DNA of 17,595 nucleotides from DASQFQ01 sp039934455 (GTDB lineage: Bacteria; Actinomycetota; Thermoleophilia; Solirubrobacterales; Solirubrobacteraceae), in assembly GCA_039934455.1 (NCBI GenBank), contig JBDTMF010000084.1:1-17595 (forward strand), in the 5' to 3' direction. Both the position numbers and the translations under genes were made by a program. Under the pieces are notes generated by a model that saw nothing but the letters and a program-made list of their open reading frames with translations, searched no databases and was not told where the DNA came from. Numbering within the stretch: the stretch's first letter is position 1; every line of letters begins with the position of its first letter. Positions 1 to 7,799 of this stretch are shown piece by piece.

Positions 1-421
1 TGGCCTGCTCCCGCGGCTCGGGGAACATCGTGACGATCATGCCGAGGATCACGGCGGAGGTCAGCGCGCCGCCGACGCCCTGGATGAAGCGAGCGCCGAC
101 CAGCAGCTCCTGGCTGGGAGCAAGGCCGCAGGCCAACGAGGCGGCGGTGAAGAGGGTGAGCCCGAACAGGAACACGCGACGACGGCCGATCAGGTCGCCG
201 AGGCGGCCGGACAGCAGCAGCAGGCCGCCGAACGCGATCAGGTAGCCGTTGACCACCCACGCGAGCGTCGACTGCGTGAAGCCGAGATCCTCCTGGATCG
301 ACGGCAGCGCGACGTTCACGATCGTCGAGTCGAGGATGATCATCATGAAGCCGGCGCAGAGGACGAGCAGCGCAGTCCAGCGTCCGTCTCGTGGTGCCTG
401 CGTGGTGTCTGCGTGGGTCAT
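1..421 (-). CDS. DHA2-type MFS drug efflux transporter, N-terminal part (runs off the window)
   Basis: The first 140 residues of an inner-membrane proton-driven multidrug exporter of the EmrB/QacA (DHA2, 14-helix) type. A short cytoplasmic tail is followed by a first helix ending in LDSTIVNVALP (residues 30-40), the motif typical of DHA2 proteins. The MFS motif A loop GRLGDLIGRRR lies at residues 72-82, and a helix with GARFIQGVGGA resembles the motif B region. The ATG at 421 has GAGGA six bases upstream (428-432). The gene diverges from an ArsR-family repressor across two operator-like dyads, so repressor-controlled efflux is the natural reading. The substrate cannot be predicted. The C-terminal part lies beyond base 1. 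Confidence 0.9.
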   Translation of the reverse strand, partial: MTHADTTQAPRDGRWTALLVLCAGFMMIILDSTIVNVALPSIQEDLGFTQSTLAWVVNGYLIAFGGLLLLSGRLGDLIGRRRVFLFGLTLFTAASLACGLAPSQELLVGARFIQGVGGALTSAVILGMIVTMFPEPREQA

Positions 422-433
422 ATTGGGTCCTCG

Positions 434-483
434 TTGTACGATGGTCGTCGTACCCTAACAAACGTACGACGACCGTCGTACAA
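434..483. promoter_or_regulatory. Tandem dyad operator between efflux gene and ArsR-type regulator
   Basis: Two 18-base palindromes sit in the 75-base gap between the divergent genes. The right one (464-481) is a perfect 7-4-7 dyad, GTACGAC-GACC-GTCGTAC. The left one (436-453) is the same with one mismatch, GTACGAT-GGTC-GTCGTAC. Together they form a larger 20-base inverted repeat (434-453 and 464-483) around CCTAACAAAC, with centres 28 bases apart. Each outer edge carries a -35-like TTGTAC pointing toward the opposite site, so binding would cover both promoters. That the adjacent ArsR protein binds here is inference from position and symmetry. Confidence 0.75.
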
Positions 484-496
484 GTCTTTAGGAAAC

Positions 497-844
497 ATGT
501 CCCAGATGACCACCGACACGCCCACCCATCCGAGTCGCGAGGAGATCGAGCTCGCCGCCGTCCTGCACGCCCTCAGCGACCCGGTCCGGCTGCTGATGGT
601 CCGTGGTCTCTCCGCGGTGGACGAGGGGCGCAGCTGCGGCAGCTTCGATGTCCCGGTCACCAAGTCGACCTGCACCCATCACTTCAAGGTCCTGCGCGAG
701 GCCGGGGTCATCCAGCAGCGCCAGGAGGGCACGCGGCGCGTGAACACGCTTCGCGAGGAGGACCTCGAGGCGCGCTTCCCAGGCCTGCTCGGGACGATCC
801 TGCAGGCCGCCGGCGAGCTGCCTCAGCTGAGCGCGCGCGCGTAG
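497..844 (+). CDS. ArsR-family winged-helix transcriptional repressor
   Basis: A 115-residue regulator made of one winged-helix domain. It opens with the family signature HALSDPVRLLMVRGL, then a recognition-helix region TKSTCTHHFKVLREAGVI and a wing QQRQEGTRRVNTL. Length and layout match the ArsR/HTH_20 group. No CxC or multi-cysteine metal site is visible; the two cysteines (in RSCGS and STCTHH) are isolated, so the inducer is probably not arsenic and may be an organic ligand. The ATG at 497 follows AGGAAA very closely; an ATG nine bases on (506) has better spacing from AGGA and is an alternative start. It very likely represses itself and the divergent efflux gene through the dyads at 434-483. 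Its last 22 bases overlap the convergent MBL-fold gene. Confidence 0.88.
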   Translation: MSQMTTDTPTHPSREEIELAAVLHALSDPVRLLMVRGLSAVDEGRSCGSFDVPVTKSTCTHHFKVLREAGVIQQRQEGTRRVNTLREEDLEARFPGLLGTILQAAGELPQLSARA

Positions 845-1611
845 CGCGCGGCGGACCGCTCGACGGCGTCCTTGCCGTCCTCGATCACGGTGCCCCACCA
901 GGCGCCGTAGATCGTCTCGAACGCGAACGGGTCCAGCGCGGCGCGGATCGCCTCCACCGCGGCGGCCGGCAGCGGGATCAGGTTGGGGTAGCTGTACATG
1001 AAGCCGACGTGGCGGCGGTCCGGGATCACCTGGACGATGTCGCCGGTCAGCAACGACCCGCGACCGTCCGTCCGGTGCAGGACCGTGCCGCCCGCGAAGT
1101 GCCCGCCGCAGCGGATCAGCGTGAGGCCGTCGCCGAGCTCCTTGCGCTCGCCCTCCCACAGCTCGACGACCGGATCGGGCCGCATGATCCACTCCGCGTC
1201 GTCGGCGTGGAGGTACACGGGGCAGGCGAAGCGCTCGCCCCAGTCGACCATCGCCGAGTAGTAGTGCGGGTGGGAGATCGCGATCGCGTCGAGCCCGCCC
1301 CGCCGCTCGACCTCAGCCACGGTGTCGTCGTCGAGCAGCGTCACGCAGTCCCACAGCAGCTGCCGCTCGCCCCAGGGGACGAGCAGCGCGCGCTGGCCGA
1401 TCGCGAACCGCGGCTCGGTCCCGATCCCGGTCAGCTCGCCCTCGCGTCCGATGCGGTTCGCGTGATCCCCGCGCAGCGCCTCGAGCGTCGTCCACCGCTG
1501 GCCGCTCTCGGGCACGTACTGGCGCTCGTCCTCGCACACCGGGCAGCCGGCCGGCGGCGACTCGCTCGCCGCGAACTGGACCCCGCAGGTCACGCACACG
1601 AAGTGGGTCAT
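823..1611 (-). CDS. MBL-fold metallo-hydrolase-like protein with N-terminal zinc ribbon
   Basis: A 262-residue protein. The N-terminus has two CxxC pairs (C6/C9 and C23/C26), like a rubredoxin or zinc-ribbon knuckle. A metallo-beta-lactamase fold follows: the first metal loop is SHPHYYS (H114, H116), then YLHADD, CGGHFAGGTVLH and LLTGD. The His-x-His pair, the later His and the TGD aspartate are kept, but the Asp-His of the usual HxHxDH motif is replaced by Tyr-Ser. A one-metal or otherwise altered site is therefore possible. Glyoxalase-II/flavodiiron-like relatives act on thioesters, lactones or oxygen; no substrate can be named here. The ATG at 1611 has only a distant purine run upstream. 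It converges on and overlaps the ArsR-type gene by 22 bases. Confidence 0.8.
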   Translation of the reverse strand: MTHFVCVTCGVQFAASESPPAGCPVCEDERQYVPESGQRWTTLEALRGDHANRIGREGELTGIGTEPRFAIGQRALLVPWGERQLLWDCVTLLDDDTVAEVERRGGLDAIAISHPHYYSAMVDWGERFACPVYLHADDAEWIMRPDPVVELWEGERKELGDGLTLIRCGGHFAGGTVLHRTDGRGSLLTGDIVQVIPDRRHVGFMYSYPNLIPLPAAAVEAIRAALDPFAFETIYGAWWGTVIEDGKDAVERSAARYARALS

Positions 1612-1717
1612 GGCACCAGCACCGTCTTCCCTCGGTTGCCGAACTCGTGCCGGCGGATGGCATGCATGCGGGCGAACGCTAACCGCGCGGCCGCCCGCCG
1701 CCCAGCGGCAATTCGTC

Positions 1718-2005
1718 CTAGGTCGCGGGGTGCGCCCGCGCCCACTCCACGATGCGCTTGGAGTCGAAGACCGCGGTGCCGTCGTCGAGCTCGAGCACCG
1801 GCACGGTCGACCTGCCGGTGAGCCGCTTGGCGGCCTGGCGGCCGGAGGTGCGGTTAGCGAGCGCGTCGGGCAGGACCGCGAGGCCGTAGGACTTCACGAC
1901 CTCCGGGTCGTGGCCGGCCTCGCGCAGCGCCTCGTAGGCGTTCATGCACGGGTGGCCGCCGGGGCGTGGTGTCGGGAAGGTTCCCCAGCAGACATAGAGC
2001 TTCAT
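1718..2005 (-). CDS. Stand-alone thioredoxin-fold (GST N-terminal/glutaredoxin-like) protein
   Basis: A 95-residue protein starting MKLYVCWGT, with HPCMNAYEAL (C20) at the place of the glutaredoxin/GST active-site turn. The cis-proline loop TVPVLEL follows, and near the C-terminus DGTAVFDSKRIVEW matches the glutathione-binding DS segment of GST N-terminal domains. There is no GST C-terminal helical domain, so this is a lone thioredoxin-fold domain. A redox or thiol-transfer role (with mycothiol rather than glutathione in actinobacteria) is inference. I chose the ATG at 2005 because the conserved fold begins there; upstream in-frame codons overlap the promoter. It has no Shine-Dalgarno and TATGCT eight bases upstream, suggesting a leaderless mRNA. 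It diverges from the SDR gene. Confidence 0.75.
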   Translation of the reverse strand: MKLYVCWGTFPTPRPGGHPCMNAYEALREAGHDPEVVKSYGLAVLPDALANRTSGRQAAKRLTGRSTVPVLELDDGTAVFDSKRIVEWARAHPAT

Positions 2006-2013
2006 CGCCGACG

Positions 2014-2042
2014 AGCATACGGAGCGGCCCGCTGCGTACCAT
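2014..2042. promoter_or_regulatory. Divergent -10 elements for leaderless transcripts
   Basis: In the 43-base gap between two divergent ATGs, TATGCT on the minus strand (2014-2019) lies eight bases before the ATG at 2005. TACCAT on the plus strand (2037-2042) lies six bases before the ATG at 2049. Both fit the actinobacterial TAnnnT -10 pattern at the distance expected when transcription starts at the start codon. Neither gene has a Shine-Dalgarno. Clear -35 boxes are not visible. Confidence 0.5.
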
Positions 2043-2048
2043 CGCCGC

Positions 2049-2795
2049 ATGAGCCGCGCGATCCTCGTCACCGGCGCCTCACGCGGGATCGGTGCGGCAG
2101 CCGCGCGGGCGTTCGCGGCCGGTGGTGAGCGCGTGGCCGTCCACTACGGCGCGAGCCGCGTCCGCGCCGACGAGGTGGCCGCGGGCCTGCCGGGGGAGGG
2201 GCACGTCGTCGTGGGCGCGGATCTCGCCGATCCGGATGCGGTGCGGGCGATGGTCGACGTCGCGGCCGAAGGGCTCGGCGGCCTCGACGTCCTCGTCAAC
2301 AATGCGGGGATCTTCGAGCCGCACCCGATCACCGAGACGACCTACGAGGCGTGGCAGGAGGCCTGGCAGCGGACGCTCGGCGTCAACCTCACGGGCGCGG
2401 CGAACGTGACCTGGTGCGCCGTCCAGCACATGGCCGAGCGCGGTGGGCAGATCGTCAACGTCGCCTCGCGCGGCGCGTTCCGCGGCGAGCCGAAGGCCCC
2501 GGCCTACGGAGCGAGCAAGGCCGGGATCATCGCCTTCGGCCAGTCGCTCGCCCGCGCGCTCGGCCCGCACGACATCGCGGTCACGACGGTAGCGCCGGGC
2601 TTCACCGAGACCGATATGGCCGCCGACGAGCTGGTGGGCGAAAAGGGCGTCGCGCGGCGCGCGGAGAGCCCGCTCGGGCGCGTGGCGACCCCCGAGGAGG
2701 TCGCAGCGGCGATCGTGTACCTCGCCTCGCCCGGGGCAGTGATGGCGAGCGGCACGGTGCTCGACGTCAACGGGGCCTCGTATCTGCGGATGTAG
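2049..2795 (+). CDS. Short-chain dehydrogenase/reductase, FabG-like
   Basis: A 248-residue classical SDR, a soluble NAD(P)-dependent oxidoreductase. The cofactor loop TGASRGIG is at residues 8-15, NNAG at 84-87, the structural Asn at 113 (GVNLTG), and the catalytic Ser140, Tyr153 and Lys157 (YGASK). The C-terminal VLDVNGASYLRM follows the FabG pattern. Length is usual for 3-oxoacyl-ACP reductase-like enzymes, but this subfamily covers many sugars, steroids and keto-acids. The gene ends six bases from the convergent rhaEW gene. A role in deoxysugar metabolism (for example rhamnose oxidation) is conceivable but unsupported by more than position. Start by ATG, probably leaderless. Confidence 0.85.
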   Translation: MSRAILVTGASRGIGAAAARAFAAGGERVAVHYGASRVRADEVAAGLPGEGHVVVGADLADPDAVRAMVDVAAEGLGGLDVLVNNAGIFEPHPITETTYEAWQEAWQRTLGVNLTGAANVTWCAVQHMAERGGQIVNVASRGAFRGEPKAPAYGASKAGIIAFGQSLARALGPHDIAVTTVAPGFTETDMAADELVGEKGVARRAESPLGRVATPEEVAAAIVYLASPGAVMASGTVLDVNGASYLRM

Positions 2796-2801
2796 TCAGT
2801 C

Positions 2802-4886
2802 CTACCGCGCGTACGCCGCCGGCACGCCCCCATCCACGTTGAGCATGTTCCCCGTGCTCTTCCCCGACCGCGCCGGTGAGGCGAAGTGCAGGACCGCCTG
2901 GGCGATGTCCTCGGGGAAGATGTTCACGCGCAGCGTCGTGCGGTTGCGGTAGTGCTCCTCGAGCTCGTCGGGGTCGATGCCGTAGGCGGCGGCGCGCTCC
3001 TCGCGCCAGGACGAGCCCCAGATCTTCGAGCCCTGGAGGACGGCATCGGGGTTGACGGTGTTGACGCGGATGCCGCTCGCGCCGCCCTCCTCGGCGAGGC
3101 AGCGGGCGAGGTGCAGCTCGGCCGCCTTGGCGGAGGAGTACGCCGAGGCGCCCTTGCCGGCGACGACCGCGTTCTTGGAGGCGACGAAGACGATGGCGCC
3201 GCCGCGGCGCTGCCGGTTGAGCACCTTGAACGCCTCGCGCGAGACGAGGAAGTAGCCGGTCACGAGGATGCCGTGGTTGCGGTTCCACTCGTCGAGCGTC
3301 GTCTCCTCGATCGCGGCGCTGGAGGCGATGCCGGCGTTCGAGACGACGATGTCCACGCCGCCGTAGCGATCCACGGCGGCGGCGAAGGCGGCCGTGACCG
3401 CGTCCTCGCTGGTGACGTCGCCGCTGACCGCCAATCCCCTGTCGGCGTAGGCCTCGACGGCGTCCTCGGCGCCGACCTGGTCGAGGTCGAACGCGACCAC
3501 GCACGCGCCCGCGGCGGCGAGCTGGTCGCCGATCGCGCGGCCGATGCCGCCGGCGCCGCCGGTCACGAGCGCGACCTGGCCCTGCAGCTCGCCCGGCGGC
3601 GGCGCCTGGGCGAGCTTGTAGAGCTCGAGCGGCCAGTACTCGATCGCGAAGCTCTCCTCGGCGTCGAGCGAGACGAACTCGCCGAGCGCCTGGGCGCCCG
3701 CCATCACCTCGATGGCGCGGTGGTAGAGGTCGCGCGAGACCGTCGAGGTCTTCGTCGTGGTGCCGGTGGAGACCAGGCCGAGGTGCTGGACCAGCACGAT
3801 CCGGGGATCCGGGTCGGCCGGCTCCGTCGCCTCGTCGCCGTACTCCTCGACGTACGCCCGGTAGTCGGCGCGGAACGCGTCCGCGCGCTCGGCGATGCGC
3901 TCGCGCAGCGACTCCCCGTCGTCGGCGTCGGGGTCGTAGGGGATCCACAGCGGAACGCGCTTGGTGTGCACGAGATGGTCGGGACAGGGCGCGCCCACGC
4001 TGACGAGGTGCTCGGCCTCGGCGGAGGAGACGAACTCGACCGAGGGCGCCGACATGTCGAGCGTGAGCAGCTTGTGCCTCTCGCTCGAGACCGCGCCGCG
4101 GATGGCGGGGAGCAGGTCGTGGAGCAGCTCGGCGCGGGCCTCGTCCGTGACCTTCTGCGCCGCGGGGTGCGGGCCGCCGAAGCGCGGCGTGTCGCCGGTG
4201 CGCTCGTTGACGAACGCGACCGCCTGGCTGATGACCTCGATCGTGCGGCGGTAGGCCTCCTCGGCGGTGTCGCCCCAGACGACGAGGCCGTGCTTGGCCA
4301 GCACCACGAGCTTGAGGTCGGGGTTCGCGCGCGCCGCCTCGCCGACCTGGCGCGAGAGCGTGAAGCCGGGCCGGATGTAGGGGACCCACGCGGCGCTGTC
4401 GCCGAAGCACTCCTGCACCAGGCGCTCGCCGTCGGCGGTGCCGGCCAGCACGTTGATGCCGTCCGGGTGCGTGTGGTGCACGTGCGGCGCCGGGACGAAC
4501 GCGTGCAGCAGCGTCTCGATCGAGGCGCGCGGCATCTTCGGGTCGAGCTGGCAGCGCGCGAGGTAGGCGACCATGTCCTCGTCGCTCATCTCCGAGCGCT
4601 CCATCAGCGGCAGCATCTCGTCCATCCGCAGGCCGGTGAAGTGCTCGGCGCCCATGGTGGCGAGGTCGGAGCCCGAGCCCTTGACCCACATGACGTCGAC
4701 CTCGCGGCCGGCGTGGTCGATCGTCGTCCCCTTGGCCGACGTGTTGCCGCCGCCGAAGTTGGAGACCGCGCGGTTGGCGCCCAGCAGGTTCGAGGCGAGC
4801 ACGAGCTGGGCGAGGAGGTCTTCCGGCGGAGGCGCGGCGGGCCAGAGGTCGTCGACCGGGTCGACGAGTGGGGTGACGATCCTCAT
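2802..4886 (-). CDS. rhaEW: Bifunctional rhamnulose-1-phosphate aldolase / lactaldehyde dehydrogenase
   Basis: A 694-residue fusion catalysing the last two steps of rhamnose breakdown: rhamnulose-1-phosphate to DHAP plus L-lactaldehyde, then lactaldehyde to lactate. Residues 1-430 form the class II (zinc) aldolase part, with NFGGGNTSAKG (43-53), the phosphate loop WVKGSGSD, the zinc-site HVHHTHPDG (135-143) and KHGLVVWG (198-205). Residues 434-694 form an SDR, with TGGAGGIG (442-449), SNAG (516-519), Ser570, Tyr583 and Lys587. Domain order and length match the known RhaEW family. The ATG at 4886 overlaps the rhaI stop (ATGA) and has AGGAG eight bases upstream. It is the last gene of the operon and converges on the SDR gene. 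Confidence 0.93.
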   Translation of the reverse strand: MRIVTPLVDPVDDLWPAAPPPEDLLAQLVLASNLLGANRAVSNFGGGNTSAKGTTIDHAGREVDVMWVKGSGSDLATMGAEHFTGLRMDEMLPLMERSEMSDEDMVAYLARCQLDPKMPRASIETLLHAFVPAPHVHHTHPDGINVLAGTADGERLVQECFGDSAAWVPYIRPGFTLSRQVGEAARANPDLKLVVLAKHGLVVWGDTAEEAYRRTIEVISQAVAFVNERTGDTPRFGGPHPAAQKVTDEARAELLHDLLPAIRGAVSSERHKLLTLDMSAPSVEFVSSAEAEHLVSVGAPCPDHLVHTKRVPLWIPYDPDADDGESLRERIAERADAFRADYRAYVEEYGDEATEPADPDPRIVLVQHLGLVSTGTTTKTSTVSRDLYHRAIEVMAGAQALGEFVSLDAEESFAIEYWPLELYKLAQAPPPGELQGQVALVTGGAGGIGRAIGDQLAAAGACVVAFDLDQVGAEDAVEAYADRGLAVSGDVTSEDAVTAAFAAAVDRYGGVDIVVSNAGIASSAAIEETTLDEWNRNHGILVTGYFLVSREAFKVLNRQRRGGAIVFVASKNAVVAGKGASAYSSAKAAELHLARCLAEEGGASGIRVNTVNPDAVLQGSKIWGSSWREERAAAYGIDPDELEEHYRNRTTLRVNIFPEDIAQAVLHFASPARSGKSTGNMLNVDGGVPAAYAR

Positions 4887-6019
4887 CGGGTGATCTCCTG
4901 TCGGGTCTCGCGTTCGGTGGCGGTGCGCTCGGCGTAGCCGGACGCGCGCAGTTCGGCGATCGGGTCCTCGGCGGCGCCGAGCGCCACGCGGGCGCGGGCG
5001 CACAGCGCGCGGACGTCTGAGCGGTAGGCGTCGAGCAGCGCCTCGTGGGCGCCGAGCACGTCGCCGGCCTGCTGAGCGGCGCGCAGCGCGTCGCGGTCGA
5101 CCAGCAGCGCCTTCGCGTAGGCCTCCTGCAGGTTCACGACGCTGAGCACCATCGCCTCGACCTTCGCCTCGACGTTGTGCGCCTGGTCGATGGTGAGGCG
5201 CGGCAGCTCGCCGGCCGCCAGCTCGGTGAAGATGAGGAACAGCTCGAACGGGTTGACCGAGCCGACGATCAGGTCGTCGTCGGCGTACTTGCGGTTGTTG
5301 AAGTGGAAGCCGCCGAGCCGCCCCTCCTCGTCGAGCAGCGCGACGATCTGCTCGATGTTCACGCCCTGCGCGTGGTGGCCGAGGTCGACGAGCACCTGCG
5401 CGCGCTCGCCGAGCTTCTGGCAGACGAGCAGGGAGGAGCCCCAGTCGGCGAGGTCGGTGGCGTAGAACGCGGGCTCGAAGAGCTTGTACTCGATGAGCAT
5501 CTCCTGGTCGGCCGGGAGCTCCGCGTAGACCGCTGAGAGGGCAGCGACCATGCGGCGGCGGCGCTCGCGCAGGTCGTCCTGGCCGGGGTAGTTGGTGCCG
5601 TCGGCGAACCACAGCGACTGCGCGGTCGCGCCGAGCTCAGCGGCGATCTCGAGGCACTCGAGCAGATGCCCGACCGCCTTCTCGCGCACCCGCGCGTCCG
5701 GATGCGTGATCGCGCCGAGCTTGTAGTCGGGATCCTGGAAGAGGTTCGGGTTGACCGCGCCGACGCGCAGCCCGCGCGCCTCGATGTGCGCGCGCAGCGC
5801 GCCGTAGTCGTCGGTCTCGTCCCACGGGAAGTGCAGCGCCACCGCGCCGGCGGTGCCGGTGAGGCGGTGGACCTCGGCGGCGTCGTCGACGCGCTCGAAG
5901 ACGTCGCGGGGGCGCCCGGCCTGCGGGAACGTGGCGAAACGGGTGCCCGAGTCTGCGTAGCCCCAGGACGGGGTCTCGATGACGAGCTCGCGCAGGCGGC
6001 TCTCGACGGATTCGGTCAT
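4883..6019 (-). CDS. rhaI: L-rhamnose isomerase, RhaI type
   Basis: A 378-residue cytosolic TIM-barrel isomerase converting L-rhamnose to L-rhamnulose. It resembles the Pseudomonas stutzeri type rather than E. coli RhaA. IETPSWGYADSGTRF is near the N-terminus. Likely metal ligands are Glu177 (LIEYKLFEP), Asp212 (VDLGHH), His239 (FHFNNRKYADDDL) and Asp278 (TIDQAHN), with His215 and Asp247 at the second metal site; these positions come from pattern comparison with the family. I chose the ATG at 6019 because GAGGAG lies six bases upstream (6026-6031). An in-frame ATG at 6043 overlaps the rhaB stop as ATGA and would add eight residues. It is coupled to rhaEW by a four-base overlap. Confidence 0.92.
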   Translation of the reverse strand: MTESVESRLRELVIETPSWGYADSGTRFATFPQAGRPRDVFERVDDAAEVHRLTGTAGAVALHFPWDETDDYGALRAHIEARGLRVGAVNPNLFQDPDYKLGAITHPDARVREKAVGHLLECLEIAAELGATAQSLWFADGTNYPGQDDLRERRRRMVAALSAVYAELPADQEMLIEYKLFEPAFYATDLADWGSSLLVCQKLGERAQVLVDLGHHAQGVNIEQIVALLDEEGRLGGFHFNNRKYADDDLIVGSVNPFELFLIFTELAAGELPRLTIDQAHNVEAKVEAMVLSVVNLQEAYAKALLVDRDALRAAQQAGDVLGAHEALLDAYRSDVRALCARARVALGAAEDPIAELRASGYAERTATERETRQEITR

Positions 6020-6039
6020 GGTGGTCTCCTCGGGATTGC

Positions 6040-7485
6040 TCATGCGGTGGTCCGGGCGCGCAGTCCGGTGACGTCGAGGAAGCGCCGGTAGGTCTCCTCG
6101 CGGTCCGCTGCGGGCTCGTCGACGGTGGGGTTCACGGACGCGGCGGCGACCGCGCGCAGGTCGGCGAGCGCGCCGAGCTCGCCGGCGGCGCGGGCCTGCA
6201 CGAGCACGTTGCCGAGCGCGGTCGCCTCGACCGGCCCGACCAGCACCTCGCGCGCGCAGATGTCCGCGGTCAGGCGCGACAGCAGCGCGTTGCGCGCGCC
6301 GCCGCCGATCAGGTGGATGCGGCGCACGTCACGGCCGCTGACGGCCTCCAGGCGCTCGATCACCCAGCGGTACTTGCAGGCGAGCGAGGCCATGATGCTG
6401 CGTGTGGTCGCGGCGACGTCGGGCGGCGCGGCCTGCCCGCTGCGCTCGCAGGCGGCGGCGATCCGGGCGGGCATGTCCCCGGGCGCCAGGAAGCTCGGGT
6501 CGTCGGGATCGAACAGCGGCACGTCGCCCTCGACGGACTCCGCCATGCGCTGCAGGTCCTCGTAGGAGTGCTCCTGCGCCCACGCGCGCCGGCACTCCTC
6601 CAGCAACCACATGCCCATGACGTTCTTGAGCAGCCGCGTCGTGCCGTCGATGCCGCGCTCGTTGGTGAGGTTGGCCTCGCGCGCGGCGTCGGAGAGCACG
6701 GGCTCGGGCAGCTCGAGCCCGAGCAGCGACCACGTGCCGCTGGAGAGGATCGCGGCGTGCTCGTCCCGCACGGGCGCGGCCGCGAAGGCCGAGGCGGTGT
6801 CGTGGCTCGCGACCGCGTAGGTCGTCACCGGCCCCAGGTCGTGGTGGTCGAGCAGCGGGCCGAGCGCGGTGCCGGGCTCGATCAGCGCGCCGAAGATGCC
6901 GCGGGGGAGGCCGAGCCGCTCGATGATCTCGCCCGCCCAATGGCCGCTGCGCGCGTCGAGGAGCCCCGTCGAGGAGGCGTTGGTGGACTCGTTGGCCAGC
7001 TCGCCGCAGAGCCAGAACGCGAGCAGGTCGGGCACGAGCGCGAGCCGCTCGGCGGCGGCGAGCGCGGCCGAGCCGTCGTCGGCGAGCAGCTGGAAGACGG
7101 TGTTGATCGGCATGGTCTGGATGCCGGTGGTGGCGTAGAGCTCGGCCGCCGGGACGCGGCCGAACGCGCGCTTCTCCATGCCGGAGGTGCGCTCGTCGCG
7201 GTAATGGAAGGGCAGGCCGAGCACGCGGCCGTCGCCGTCGAGCAGCGCGTAGTCGACCGCCCACGTGTCGACCGCGACGCCGGCCAGCGGCCCGGCCCGG
7301 CGCAGCCCCTCCAGCGCCTCATTGAACAGGTGCAGCAGGTTCCAGCGCAGCCCGTCGGGCAGCCGCACCGGCCGGTTGTGGAAGCGGTGGACCTCATCGA
7401 GGGTCATGCGCTCGCCGTCGAGGCGGCCGGTCACGACGCGACCGCTGGTCGCGCCGAGGTCGATCGCCGCATACGTCTCAGGCAA
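6040..7485 (-). CDS. rhaB: L-rhamnulokinase (FGGY family)
   Basis: A 481-residue sugar kinase that phosphorylates L-rhamnulose at C1 with ATP. The N-terminal ATPase-fold loop is AIDLGATSGRVV (residues 7-18), followed by AVDTWAVDYALLD and FHYRDERT. The presumed catalytic base is Asp229 in SHDTASAF. LIGGGARNALL in the C-terminal half is the typical FGGY adenosine-site motif. Length matches E. coli RhaB. No ATG or GTG lies at the conserved N-terminus: the start is TTG at 7485, nine bases after a perfect AGGAGG that itself lies inside the rhaM coding end. The gene overlaps rhaM by eight bases, implying coupling. Confidence 0.92.
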   Translation of the reverse strand: MPETYAAIDLGATSGRVVTGRLDGERMTLDEVHRFHNRPVRLPDGLRWNLLHLFNEALEGLRRAGPLAGVAVDTWAVDYALLDGDGRVLGLPFHYRDERTSGMEKRAFGRVPAAELYATTGIQTMPINTVFQLLADDGSAALAAAERLALVPDLLAFWLCGELANESTNASSTGLLDARSGHWAGEIIERLGLPRGIFGALIEPGTALGPLLDHHDLGPVTTYAVASHDTASAFAAAPVRDEHAAILSSGTWSLLGLELPEPVLSDAAREANLTNERGIDGTTRLLKNVMGMWLLEECRRAWAQEHSYEDLQRMAESVEGDVPLFDPDDPSFLAPGDMPARIAAACERSGQAAPPDVAATTRSIMASLACKYRWVIERLEAVSGRDVRRIHLIGGGARNALLSRLTADICAREVLVGPVEATALGNVLVQARAAGELGALADLRAVAAASVNPTVDEPAADREETYRRFLDVTGLRARTTA

Positions 7486-7798
7486 GGTGGAAGACCTCCT
7501 CGAGGCGCCGCAGCCCGGTGTCGGGCCGCTCGCCCGAAGGCAGCTCGAAGAACTCGGCCATCTCCGCCTGCCAGCGCGCGTTGACCTCGGTCGCCTCCAT
7601 GGCGGCGACCGCCGCCTCGAAGTCCTCCGTCTCGAGGTAGCCGACCAGCAGCCCGTCCTCGGCGAGGAAGAGCGAATAGTTGCCCCAGCCGGTCGCGCCG
7701 AGGGCGGCGAGCATCTCCGGCCACACCGCTCTGTGGCGCGCCCGGTACTCCTCCAGCCGGTCGGGCCGTACGCGCAGCAGGAAGCAGACACGCTCCAC
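7478..7798 (-). CDS. rhaM: L-rhamnose mutarotase
   Basis: A 106-residue dimeric alpha/beta-barrel enzyme that interconverts the alpha and beta anomers of L-rhamnose, feeding the isomerase. Tyr18, His22 and Tyr41 sit at the same numbers as active-site residues of E. coli RhaM, and the RHRAVWPEM and NYSLFL contexts are typical. Length is that of the family. The start is GTG at 7798, with AGGTGG six bases upstream. It starts one base after the end of the isomerase-like gene and overlaps rhaB. Confidence 0.93.
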   Translation of the reverse strand: MERVCFLLRVRPDRLEEYRARHRAVWPEMLAALGATGWGNYSLFLAEDGLLVGYLETEDFEAAVAAMEATEVNARWQAEMAEFFELPSGERPDTGLRRLEEVFHLA

Positions 7799-7799
7799 C

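Noticed and set aside
831..850. GC-only hairpin CGCGCGC-GTA-GCGCGCG at the ArsR/MBL convergent overlap
   Set aside because: It lacks a T-run and lies in alternating GC sequence inside both genes, so I do not call it a terminator.
1608..1667. Minus-strand 19-codon frame (MHAIRRHEFGNRGKTVLVP) whose TGA overlaps the ATG of the MBL-fold gene
   Set aside because: The ATGA overlap and oxidoreductase-like ending are suggestive, but it has no clear ribosome site or recognisable full domain; the 106-base gap otherwise shows nothing I can support.
2767..4689. Long open frame on the minus strand out of phase with rhaEW
   Set aside because: Arginine/proline-rich shadow of the real gene, common at this GC content; no domain.
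6019..6043. Upstream ATG for rhaI overlapping the rhaB stop
   Set aside because: The ATG at 6019 has a much better ribosome site at ideal spacing; the longer form is kept only as an alternative.
6313..7584. Long plus-strand open frame opposite rhaB
   Set aside because: Antisense shadow; low-complexity composition and no recognisable motif.
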